The notes below the pieces were generated by a model. That model worked only from the letters and a program-made list of their open reading frames with translations. It did not search any database and had not been told where the DNA came from. Below, in pieces: positions 7,903 through 16,493 of a DNA stretch of 64,000 nucleotides. Positions within the stretch are counted from its first letter, which is position 1. The number at the start of each line of letters is the position of its first letter. Source of the DNA: Flavobacterium sp. SH_e (GTDB lineage: Bacteria; Bacteroidota; Bacteroidia; Flavobacteriales; Flavobacteriaceae). A program made the position numbers and the translations under genes. The DNA is taken from the NCBI RefSeq assembly GCF_025717045.1, contig NZ_JAOVZN010000002.1, positions 62,001-126,000 on the forward strand, given 5' to 3'.

Positions 7903-10900
7903 TTAGAATGATAATTTTAAAACTCCACCAACTGATCTTTGTGATGGGTTAGTACCGAACTCTCCAAAATCAGAACCTACACCTGTTCCGTAAGTACCAG
8001 TCTCAGGATCTGTATAAGGATTCTCTCCTGGAGTCCACATAAACAAGTTTCTTGCGTAAACTCCTAAAGTGATTTTGTTTAATCCCATGTTTTTGCTAAG
8101 TGCAGAAGGGAAATCGTAGTTTAAATTTATCTCTCTTAATCTTACAAATGTTTTGTCAATTACGTGAGTTCTTTCAATACCAGGATTGTTAGAAGTATTG
8201 TAGAATGTTGTTACTTTATCCCAAGCAATTGGAGTAGTGTTTTCTGTATAAGTTACAGCACCAGTTGTAGCATCTATATGCTCATTAACTGAGTTAGGAA
8301 CAATAAATGGATTTCTGTCGTTGTAAGTAGTTTCAATACCATTACCTACGAAGTGAGAAAGTCTCTTAGTGTAAGAGTAGAATTCACCTCCTTGTTTCCA
8401 GTCCATTGATAAACCTAAGTTAAAGTTTTTGTATTTGAAGTTGTTTTGTAATCCCATTACGAAATCTCTTTGAGAGTTTCCGATTTTTTGGATATCATCA
8501 CTTACTTCATACATACCAGTTGTAGGGTTTACAATATATTGTCCAGCAGCATTTGTTTTTGGAACTTGAGAAAAGAATGTACCAAGAGGCTCTCCTTTTG
8601 CAGCAGAATAAGTAACGCCGTAAGCTGTTGCTACGTCGATTCTGTCAAATCCATCAGCTAATTTAGTAACCTCACTCATGTTTTTAGTGAAAGTGTAAGT
8701 TAAGTTCCAAGTAAAGTCTTTGTTTTTAATTGGACTAGCACTAATAGAAAGCTCGATACCTTTATTTACTAATTCAGCAGCATTAATAAATTTTGAAGTA
8801 TAACCAGTAGATGGATCTAATGGTAAAGCAACAATCAAATCAGAAGTTGTTTTGTGATATAAAGCGATATCATAGCTAATTCTGTTTTTGAAGAAAGATC
8901 CCTCAGCACCAACTTCATATTCTTTAGTTGTTTCTGGTTTTAAATCAGCATTTCCTAGTCTTGCAGCAGCTTCGTAGAAACTGATTCCTCCAATTGGAGA
9001 TGCAATAATACCAAAATTAGCAGCAGCAGATCCAGGAACATAAGAGTTCTCAGTTACATAAGCTTGTGTATCGTTTGCAATTTTAGAACCTGCAGCTCTT
9101 AGTTTTAAGAATGTGTCTCCGTTATCAATTACGATAGCACCAAGAGATAATGCTGGGTAAAAATATGCATTGTTTCCAATTGGTAAAGTTGAAGTAACAT
9201 CTTCTCTACCTGTAATTGTAGCAAAATATCTGTTTTTGAAAGCAAACTCGGCAGAAGCATAAACAGCTCCTGTTTTTCTCAAAGAGTTACTTTGAGTAAT
9301 TGTTGGTCTAACAGCTGAGTTAGAAAGTTCGTAGTATCCAGGGATACCTAAGTTAGTAATTGTATTGAACAATTGATCAGACTCTCTTTTGTTGTAGTTG
9401 AAACCACCTAAAAGGTTTAAAGTCCAATCTTCACTTAAATTTGTATTGTAGTTTAAGTTAAAGAATGTATCAAATTCGCTGAATTCTGATCTTCCTTCTG
9501 TAACCCCCCCAACAACTTTGTTAGCTCCAGCAACAGCTTGTGGAGTACCTGGAAGATAATCTACAATTGCTCCGTAGCTTTTTTGTCTTTCAGTTCTAAG
9601 GTTACCACCAATTTGCCAAGTAGCTGTTAATTTATCAGTTATTTTATAGCTTAAATTAACGTTTCCAAAAATATTACTTCCGTAGATTTTTGTGCTATTC
9701 TCATTGATTGAGAAATAAGGATTAGTTGCGTAAGGTGTAAAATAGTAATCTGGAGTATTGAAGATATTGTTTTTGTAATCTCTTAAATCTACAACGCTAA
9801 TATCTCTTGGGATTTGTAATAAATCTTGTTGTAAAGTAGATCCTTGTCCAGCATCATCACCTTGTCCAGTGTTAACAACACTTTGATCTTTGTAAACATA
9901 GTTTAATGCAGTTCTCAAAGTGAATTTTTTTCCTTTTAAACCACCATTGAAACCAACAGATTGTTTTTTGTATAAATCAGTGTCAGTAGGAACAACCCCA
10001 TCACTGTTTACATTAGAAAATACTAAAGAGAAATCAGATGTGTCTCCACCACCGCTTAAGTTTACAGATTGTGTAGATAAAATACCAGTGTCGTAGAAAT
10101 CTCTAACGTTATCATTTAATCCAACATAAGGCTTAATTTGTTGAGTTCCATTGTACACAGTTCCCCAAGGTCTAACCTCTCCATTGAATGCAGGTCCCCA
10201 AGAACCATTTTCGTTACTGTATGTGTTAGTTCCAGAGTATCCAGCTCCGTTCCATCCTTGTCCAAATTGGTTTTGTAAGTGTGGAACTCTAGCAACTTCA
10301 CTAAATTCAGTTGAAGCTAACATGTCAACTTTAATTCCTGTGTTTGCTTTACCTTTTTTAGTTGTAATGATGATTACACCACCACCAGCTCTAGATCCAT
10401 ATAACGCAGATGCAGCAGCTCCTTTAAGAACTGTCATACTTTCAATGTTATTTGGGTCAAGATCTGTAATACCATTTCCTGAATCGTAAGATCTTGTAGA
10501 AGATGTTGATCCACTGTAGCTATTGTTAATTGGCGTTCCATCAACAACATAAAGTGGTCCACCTGGTTGAGTAATTGTGTTGAAACCACGAATTACAACT
10601 TTAGTAGAAGCTCCTGGTTGAGATGGAGCAGTAATATCAACTCCGGCAATTTTACCAGAAAGAGTTTCAAATGGGTTTGTGTTGACTACTTGAGTAAGTG
10701 CATCTGCTTTTAAAGTTGTAGTTGCATAACCAAGAGCTTTTTTCTCTCTTTTGATACCGAAAGCTGTTACAACTACGCCTTCAAGTTCTTGAGCTCCTGC
10801 ATCTGCTAATTTTACATTTACAGTAGAAGAACTTGCTGCTACTTCTTGAGTTTTCATCCCAATGTAGCTAAATACCAAAATTTGGCTTGGTGATACTTTG

Positions 10901-11088
10901 ATCGAGAATTTACCATCAAAGTCAGTTTGTGTTCCTGTTTTAGTTCCTTTAACTAATACACTAACACCCGGTAAAGGCATTCCTGCATTATCAGAAACTG
11001 TACCAGAAACAGCTCTTTCTTGCGCAAAAGAAAGTTGCGCGACTAGTACTAATAACAGTACTAAGAATCCATTGAACTTTAGTTTCAT
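7903..11088 (-). CDS. SusC/RagA TonB-linked outer-membrane transporter
   Basis: This is the 1061-residue channel of the first SusCD pair, energised by TonB. A signal peptide (about 1-23, ending SFAQ) is followed by a carboxypeptidase-regulatory-like beta-sandwich (about 25-105), a TonB plug with YVVDGTPI and GSRAGGGVIIITTKKG (about 115-235), and a long beta-barrel ending in Phe. It is the first gene of a four-gene operon. The 18 bases just before its start are identical to those before the second susC, suggesting shared leader control or recent duplication. The N-terminal 100 residues are nearly the same in both paralogues. Confidence 0.95.
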   Translation of the reverse strand: MKLKFNGFLVLLLVLVAQLSFAQERAVSGTVSDNAGMPLPGVSVLVKGTKTGTQTDFDGKFSIKVSPSQILVFSYIGMKTQEVAASSSTVNVKLADAGAQELEGVVVTAFGIKREKKALGYATTTLKADALTQVVNTNPFETLSGKIAGVDITAPSQPGASTKVVIRGFNTITQPGGPLYVVDGTPINNSYSGSTSSTRSYDSGNGITDLDPNNIESMTVLKGAAASALYGSRAGGGVIIITTKKGKANTGIKVDMLASTEFSEVARVPHLQNQFGQGWNGAGYSGTNTYSNENGSWGPAFNGEVRPWGTVYNGTQQIKPYVGLNDNVRDFYDTGILSTQSVNLSGGGDTSDFSLVFSNVNSDGVVPTDTDLYKKQSVGFNGGLKGKKFTLRTALNYVYKDQSVVNTGQGDDAGQGSTLQQDLLQIPRDISVVDLRDYKNNIFNTPDYYFTPYATNPYFSINENSTKIYGSNIFGNVNLSYKITDKLTATWQIGGNLRTERQKSYGAIVDYLPGTPQAVAGANKVVGGVTEGRSEFSEFDTFFNLNYNTNLSEDWTLNLLGGFNYNKRESDQLFNTITNLGIPGYYELSNSAVRPTITQSNSLRKTGAVYASAEFAFKNRYFATITGREDVTSTLPIGNNAYFYPALSLGAIVIDNGDTFLKLRAAGSKIANDTQAYVTENSYVPGSAAANFGIIASPIGGISFYEAAARLGNADLKPETTKEYEVGAEGSFFKNRISYDIALYHKTTSDLIVALPLDPSTGYTSKFINAAELVNKGIELSISASPIKNKDFTWNLTYTFTKNMSEVTKLADGFDRIDVATAYGVTYSAAKGEPLGTFFSQVPKTNAAGQYIVNPTTGMYEVSDDIQKIGNSQRDFVMGLQNNFKYKNFNLGLSMDWKQGGEFYSYTKRLSHFVGNGIETTYNDRNPFIVPNSVNEHIDATTGAVTYTENTTPIAWDKVTTFYNTSNNPGIERTHVIDKTFVRLREINLNYDFPSALSKNMGLNKITLGVYARNLFMWTPGENPYTDPETGTYGTGVGSDFGEFGTNPSQRSVGGVLKLSF

Positions 11089-11091
11089 TTT

Positions 11092-11109
11092 TAAATATTT
11101 TGAATTAGT
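11092..11109 (-). repeat. 18-bp leader element shared by both susC genes (copy 1)
   Basis: Bases 11092-11109 are identical to 16412-16429, and both copies lie just upstream of a susC start codon (3 and 6 bases away). The A/T-rich sequence probably belongs to the 5' untranslated region and may set translation efficiency, or it may simply reflect gene duplication. Confidence 0.55.
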
Positions 11110-11653
11110 CCGACAAAAATCTTAATAATTTGTTAATCTACCTAATATAAAAAGCTTTTTTTTTAGTTAAATAATGATTTTGAGGTGAGTTTTTGCTGTT
11201 TTATCGATTAAAACAGGCTTAAAATTACAAAAGCGTAATTTTTAGTGTTAAATTTGATAATAATTAAAAATTTTGTCAACCGCTTAAATGTTAAATTTAT
11301 AGACGAAGGGTATTTAAATGTTTTTTTTATAACTTTTATCTTAAAAAAACGTCTGGATTAACTGCTGAAATTTGTTAAAAAATCGTGAACCTTTAATATT
11401 CAGCGTTAATAGATATGTGAAAATTTTATGTTTTGATATGTCTTCGAAAACAAAAAGAAAGAGTTTTGTCTATTATATAGATTAAAAATAATGTTTCCTT
11501 TTGGATTGTTTTAAGAGTTTTTTGTTTTGCGATTTTCTTATATTTTTAATGGAATTAAGTTTAATGTAAAATTATGGTTAATAGTTTTTTTAAAATAAAA
11601 AAGCGGTCGCATGATATTTTGCAACCGCTTTTTATTTATTGTAATATTATAAG
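11110..11653. other. intergenic region between the two SusCD operons
   Basis: This very AT-rich gap of about 545 bases holds no convincing ORF. The only assignable element is the terminator of the second operon at 11598-11633. It must also contain the promoter for the first operon, but no two-box match was found; the closest, a GAnnTTTG variant at the minus-strand complement of about 11114-11121, departs from consensus. No regulator gene is present. Confidence 0.6.
11598..11633 (-). terminator. rho-independent terminator of the second SusCD operon
   Basis: A 10-bp stem (11598-11607 with 11624-11633, core AAAAAGCGGT) encloses a 16-base loop and has T-rich sequence on the minus-strand 3' side. 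It lies about 20 bases past the susD stop codon. Confidence 0.85.
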
Positions 11654-13114
11654 TTAGAATTTATCCCAAAACAACTTAGTTTCTGCAGCGTCGCCACCAA
11701 TTGCGGCACTTGCTTCTGTATAACTTGCTTTATTTAATGATTGCTCTATAATTGGATAAGTATAGCGCATTGGAAAACCTGATACGGCATCAGGCGGTGC
11801 AAGTAAAACAGGAAAGTCTAATCTTCTGTAGAATGACCAGCCCTCAAATGAATTGTTATAAAAAGCGATCCAGCTTTGAGTTCCTATTTTTTGTTTCCAT
11901 GTTCCTTCAGCAGTTGTGTAAGCAACATCAGGATTCGCTAAGTAAGTTGTAGCATCAGCTTCTGTACCTCCCCAGTCTAAAATGGAAGCGGTTATTGCTG
12001 CATTATAATGTGCTTCTGCATCTGAAGGAGTTCCATATAAAGATCTTTCAGCAGCTTCAGCCAATAGAAATTCAGCTTCAGCATAGTCTAAGATTGTTCC
12101 TGGAAAGTCTGGAGCCTGAATCGTTGGCGTAATATGTGTTTTTTGTGCGAATGAATTGCTCGCGCCATTTTCTCCTCCAATATATTCGATTTCTGGTGTC
12201 GATGGATCATCCATATTGTCGTCAAAGTATTTTGAACGTCTTGGGTCACTCAAATTGTTCATCATATCTATTATAGTGCTCGTTGGAACAAAATCAGAAC
12301 GACCGCTCGCAACAAGATCTACATATAATGGATTGGTGTTTGGTGTAGCTGTAAGATACTTTAAATCTGCATTGTCAAGATTTGATGAGAATACAAATGG
12401 AGCTGCACTTGATACAGTCGCTTGTGCCAATGCACTTTCGGTAGGGATATCGGAAATGGTTATACCCATTCTTAATTTTAGAGTATTTGCAAACTTAATC
12501 CATTTTGTTATATCTCCACCATATATTCTGTCATTGTCTCCAAAGCTTTTACCGCCAGTATCTAATTTGGCTATTGCATTGTTTAATCGCGAGATTAAAT
12601 CTTTGTAAATTGTTAAGCCGTCATCGTACTTTGGTGTTTTGTAGTTAAGGTTTATAGCTTGAGAATATGGAACATTCCCGAATGTCTCAACTAATATAGC
12701 ATAGGTGTAAACGTTTAAAACTTCTATGATTGCAAGTTTGTTTTGTTTGTCTAAAGGGTTTTCTGTTAGGCCAAGGGGTGTATTGGTAATGTTTTTGGCA
12801 CTTTGATCTAAGTCCTTTAGTACGTCTTTATACAAGAATTGCCAGTGTTGTTCTGGGATTGTTCTTGTAACTAAGTCGTAATTACTTTCGTCTGTGTAAA
12901 CTGTCTCTGTGAAATATTGATTAATTAATCTAATAATGTTATTGTTGACATTTGTGTTTGTCATTTGATCAACCAAACTTTTTTGGGCACTTGTAAACAA
13001 AGCTTCTCCCGGTACATTTGATGGATCTTTTACGTTCACATTTAATTTTTCTATATCATCAGAGCAGGACGAAAATGTTACTGCGGTTAGTATGATTATA
13101 AATATCTTTTTCAT
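11654..13114 (-). CDS. SusD/RagB-like nutrient-binding lipoprotein (second system)
   Basis: The 486-residue SusD-like lipoprotein has lipobox FSSC followed by Ser-Asp-Asp, a good match to the Bacteroidota lipoprotein export signal for surface display. The LDYAEAEFLLAEAAERSLYG helix (about residues 340-360) and the NGRSDFVP-like segment before it fit the SusD-like_2 group. It lies 12 bases after the second susC and is followed by a terminator, so this operon has only two genes. The ligand is unknown. Confidence 0.92.
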   Translation of the reverse strand: MKKIFIIILTAVTFSSCSDDIEKLNVNVKDPSNVPGEALFTSAQKSLVDQMTNTNVNNNIIRLINQYFTETVYTDESNYDLVTRTIPEQHWQFLYKDVLKDLDQSAKNITNTPLGLTENPLDKQNKLAIIEVLNVYTYAILVETFGNVPYSQAINLNYKTPKYDDGLTIYKDLISRLNNAIAKLDTGGKSFGDNDRIYGGDITKWIKFANTLKLRMGITISDIPTESALAQATVSSAAPFVFSSNLDNADLKYLTATPNTNPLYVDLVASGRSDFVPTSTIIDMMNNLSDPRRSKYFDDNMDDPSTPEIEYIGGENGASNSFAQKTHITPTIQAPDFPGTILDYAEAEFLLAEAAERSLYGTPSDAEAHYNAAITASILDWGGTEADATTYLANPDVAYTTAEGTWKQKIGTQSWIAFYNNSFEGWSFYRRLDFPVLLAPPDAVSGFPMRYTYPIIEQSLNKASYTEASAAIGGDAAETKLFWDKF

Positions 13115-13126
13115 GATTTCTTGATT

Positions 13127-16100
13127 TTAAAATTGGATTTTAATGTTGAAGCTAATGTCTCTTGTAGATGGTAAAGATCCTGTTGAGTAGCCTTGTAAGT
13201 TACCAGCTCCTAATCCTGATTCAGGATCTGCATCTGGTAAGTTTTTGTGTATAATCCAAAGATTTGTTCCAACAACGCTAAAAGTCATTCCGTTCATGAA
13301 TGTGTTTTTTAATACCTTTTCTGGTAAAGAATATGTAATTGCTGTTTGTCTTAGTTTGATATAGCTCGCATCATATACAAATGCTTCATCTGGCAAACCT
13401 CTTCTGTACCCTTGAGCTCCAAAACGGCTTGCTTCAATTCTGGTAGTATTTACTGAGCCATCAGGGTTTACTCCTGGATTTATAAATCCTCCACTATCAG
13501 ATCCAGAAGTCAAAGGGTTTCTGATAGGGTTTCCTAATTCATTTAAATAAGCTGTGTCATCTGGCAGACCTGTTGCTAAACCATAATAACGGTCTAGTGA
13601 GAATATCTGTCCGCCTTTTTGCATATCTATTAAGAATTCAAAAGAGAAGTTTTTATAAGTGAATTTGTTGTTTAAACCTCCTGTGTAATCTGGATTTGCA
13701 TTTCCAATTGCATTATCTGATGTTGAAGTTTTTATATATTGACCATTACTTGGGTCAACAACTCGCTGTCCGTTTAAGTAAGTGTATTTTGTACCATATA
13801 TTACACCATATGGCTGTCCGATAGCGGCATTTATTGTTACACCTCCTTGAAAAGATCCTAATTGTAAATTATCGATACCATCTAATAGGTCTAATACTTT
13901 GTTGCGATTTCTGGCAAAGTTTAAATTTACTTCCCACGAAAAACTATCTGTTTTTATCGGAGTACCATTTAAACTTATTTCAATTCCTTTGTTTTCAATT
14001 TCTCCAGCATTAATCAATTCGTATAAATATCCAGTAGAAGCAGTAAGCCTTAATGGGATTATCTGGTCAATCGAATTAGATTTGTAGTATGAGAAATCAA
14101 AGCCTAATCTTTTTTTGAAGAAAGAAAGTTCTAAACCTGCTTCGTAGCTTTTTGTGCGTTCTGGTTTTAGGTTCGGATTGTTCTTAGTGTCTTTTACTGA
14201 TGCTGATGCTGCTCCAAATGCTGTGTTAACTGCATAAGTGTCTAGGACTCTGTCAAAACCGGGGCTGTTTCCAACTTCAGCATAGTTAAGTCTTACTTTT
14301 CCAAAGGATAGCCAGTCTGCCTTTACGAATTTAGAGAATACAAAACTGGTAGAAACAGAAGGGTAGTAGTAAGAACTATTTGCTTCGGGAAGAGTCGAAG
14401 AGTGGTCTCTTCTGATTGTTCCTTCAAGGAATAAATAATCTTCATATCCGAAAGATGCGCTTCCGTAAAGACCATCCACGCCTATAGCTTCATCTCTTTC
14501 AATAGGTGCTAATAATGGACTTACAGTATTTTGTAAGGAATATAATTTTGGTATAGCAAGTCCGCCGTTTGTTGCTGCGAATATTGAATTGTAGTAACTT
14601 CTTCTAATGTTGACTCCGACAACACCTTTTAAGTTTAACTTTTCTGTGATGTCTGTGTTGTAGTTCAACATGAAGTCATAGTTGTATTCGCTGAAGCCAA
14701 TGTTTTTTCTTGAGTAGCCTGATGATGCTGGGCTTCTGTTAAGAGAGCCATCGCCACCTCCAGTTCCAATTCCGAAATTAGATGGTACACTTCCAATAGC
14801 TCTTCTTTCTTCTTGTAGTTCGTCATACGTGTCAACGGAAACTCGGCCAAAAGCATCTAACCAACTTGCGATTTTATAGTTTAAAGAAACATTTCCAATA
14901 AACCTGCTTCTGCTATCTGATTCGTAATTTTCATAGCGTTGAAAATAAGGGTTATCCCAAAATATTGGAGTCGGATTAGTGTATGAGTTAGGATTCCATG
15001 TTACATTTCTTCCAGTAAGTTGATAAGCTTGTTTTAGGCCTTGTATGTCAACGTTAGTTTGCCACCATTGTCTGAAATTTCCAGCGATGTTATCATTGTA
15101 TCCTGTGCTGTTTCTACCAATTGTATTCGTTTTTGTAAAATTTCCATATCCCGCTACGGTTAATTTGTCGTTGATCAGGGTAGACGCGTTCAATGTGAAA
15201 GTGTTTCTCTTTAAACTACTGTTTGGCATTAAACCAGTTTGGTCAAGATTATTGGCTCCTAATCTTAGATAGCCATTTTCTAAGCCTTTGTCTATTGAGA
15301 AGGAATTGGTAAGAGCTACTGGTTTTTCAAAAAAAGTAATTGGACCATTTTTTGCAGCTACCCAAGGTGTAGCTTTCATGTAATTTGGTGATTCAGGGTA
15401 AAATGCATCCCATTGATAAACCATTAAATTTGGATCGAAAGCTTGACCATACGAAGCGTCTTCAGTTAATGGAGTTACATTATCTAAAATTCCATCTCCA
15501 TTTATATCAATATGATCTAAATACGAATCTTCGTCTGGACCATAATAAGGTCCATATCCACCACCATATTGTTTTTGATATTTTATGAAAGTGCTTTTGT
15601 CGATAGAACCAATTGTTACACCTGAATTAACAGTAATGGAGAAACCTTTTGCTTTTTTGTTTCCTTTTTTTGTTGTTATAACAACAACTCCATTAGCGGC
15701 TCTTGATCCATAAAGTGCGCTTGCGGCAGAGCCTTTAAGGACGTTGATGGATTCGATGTCTTCAGGATTAATGTCTGATGCGGCGCTTCCGTAGTCATAA
15801 CCAGCTCCTGATTGTTCCTGATCTCTAGTGTTTGAATTGTTGTTGCTTACTGGAACCCCATCAATAACAAATAAAGCTTGATTGTTTCCTGTTAGAGAAG
15901 AATTTCCTCTAATTACGATATTGGTGGAGCCTCCAAAATTTGTTGTTCTTTTTACTTGTACTCCAGAAACTTTTCCTGATATCGCATTTACAAAGTTGTC
16001 GCTTTTAACTGCGGCAAGGTTTTCTCCTTTAACTTCTTGAGTTGCATAACCAAGAGATTTTTTCTCTCTTGATAATCCTAAAGCTGTAACTACAACTCCT

Positions 16101-16405
16101 TCGAGTTGTTGTGCATCGCTTGATAGTTTAGCATTAACTTTTGTTGAGCTAGCTGGGAATTCCTGGGATTTCATTCCAATGTAGCTAAAAACTAAAACTT
16201 GACTTGGTGTTGCTTTGATAGAATATTTTCCATCAAAATCGGTTTGCGTTCCAGTTTTTGTTCCTTTTACTAGTACACTTACACCTGGTAAAGGCATATT
16301 TGCATCATCAGTAACAATTCCTGAAACAGTTCTTTCTTGCGCAAAGGTTAGTTGCGCGATTAGTGCTAGTAAAAGCACTAAGAATCTGTTAAACTTTGGT
16401 TTCAT
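13127..16405 (-). CDS. SusC/RagA TonB-linked outer-membrane transporter (second system)
   Basis: This 1092-residue TonB-dependent channel is paralogous to the first SusC. It has a signal peptide (about 1-23, ending TFAQ), a regulatory-like beta-sandwich, a plug with FVIDGVPVSNNN and GSRAANGVVVITTKKG, and a C-terminal barrel ending KIQF. I chose the ATG at 16405 because it gives a proper signal peptide; a frame extending to 16507 adds 34 residues without signal character and overlaps the next gene. The barrel differs strongly from the first SusC, suggesting a different ligand. Confidence 0.94.
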   Translation of the reverse strand: MKPKFNRFLVLLLALIAQLTFAQERTVSGIVTDDANMPLPGVSVLVKGTKTGTQTDFDGKYSIKATPSQVLVFSYIGMKSQEFPASSTKVNAKLSSDAQQLEGVVVTALGLSREKKSLGYATQEVKGENLAAVKSDNFVNAISGKVSGVQVKRTTNFGGSTNIVIRGNSSLTGNNQALFVIDGVPVSNNNSNTRDQEQSGAGYDYGSAASDINPEDIESINVLKGSAASALYGSRAANGVVVITTKKGNKKAKGFSITVNSGVTIGSIDKSTFIKYQKQYGGGYGPYYGPDEDSYLDHIDINGDGILDNVTPLTEDASYGQAFDPNLMVYQWDAFYPESPNYMKATPWVAAKNGPITFFEKPVALTNSFSIDKGLENGYLRLGANNLDQTGLMPNSSLKRNTFTLNASTLINDKLTVAGYGNFTKTNTIGRNSTGYNDNIAGNFRQWWQTNVDIQGLKQAYQLTGRNVTWNPNSYTNPTPIFWDNPYFQRYENYESDSRSRFIGNVSLNYKIASWLDAFGRVSVDTYDELQEERRAIGSVPSNFGIGTGGGDGSLNRSPASSGYSRKNIGFSEYNYDFMLNYNTDITEKLNLKGVVGVNIRRSYYNSIFAATNGGLAIPKLYSLQNTVSPLLAPIERDEAIGVDGLYGSASFGYEDYLFLEGTIRRDHSSTLPEANSSYYYPSVSTSFVFSKFVKADWLSFGKVRLNYAEVGNSPGFDRVLDTYAVNTAFGAASASVKDTKNNPNLKPERTKSYEAGLELSFFKKRLGFDFSYYKSNSIDQIIPLRLTASTGYLYELINAGEIENKGIEISLNGTPIKTDSFSWEVNLNFARNRNKVLDLLDGIDNLQLGSFQGGVTINAAIGQPYGVIYGTKYTYLNGQRVVDPSNGQYIKTSTSDNAIGNANPDYTGGLNNKFTYKNFSFEFLIDMQKGGQIFSLDRYYGLATGLPDDTAYLNELGNPIRNPLTSGSDSGGFINPGVNPDGSVNTTRIEASRFGAQGYRRGLPDEAFVYDASYIKLRQTAITYSLPEKVLKNTFMNGMTFSVVGTNLWIIHKNLPDADPESGLGAGNLQGYSTGSLPSTRDISFNIKIQF

Positions 16406-16411
16406 ATTTGG

Positions 16412-16429
16412 TAAATATTTTGAATTAGT
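16412..16429 (-). repeat. 18-bp leader element shared by both susC genes (copy 2)
   Basis: Identical to 11092-11109 and located six bases before the second susC start codon. The flanking sequence differs between the two copies. Confidence 0.55.
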
Positions 16430-16493
16430 TATGTAATATTCGTAATTACTTACTAAAATTCCTAATATTTTGTTAACAGATTTTTGGAATAGC

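Noticed and set aside
8470..10489. Plus-strand ORFs within the first susC
   Set aside because: They are short antisense shadows of the TonB transporter without start signals or recognisable motifs.
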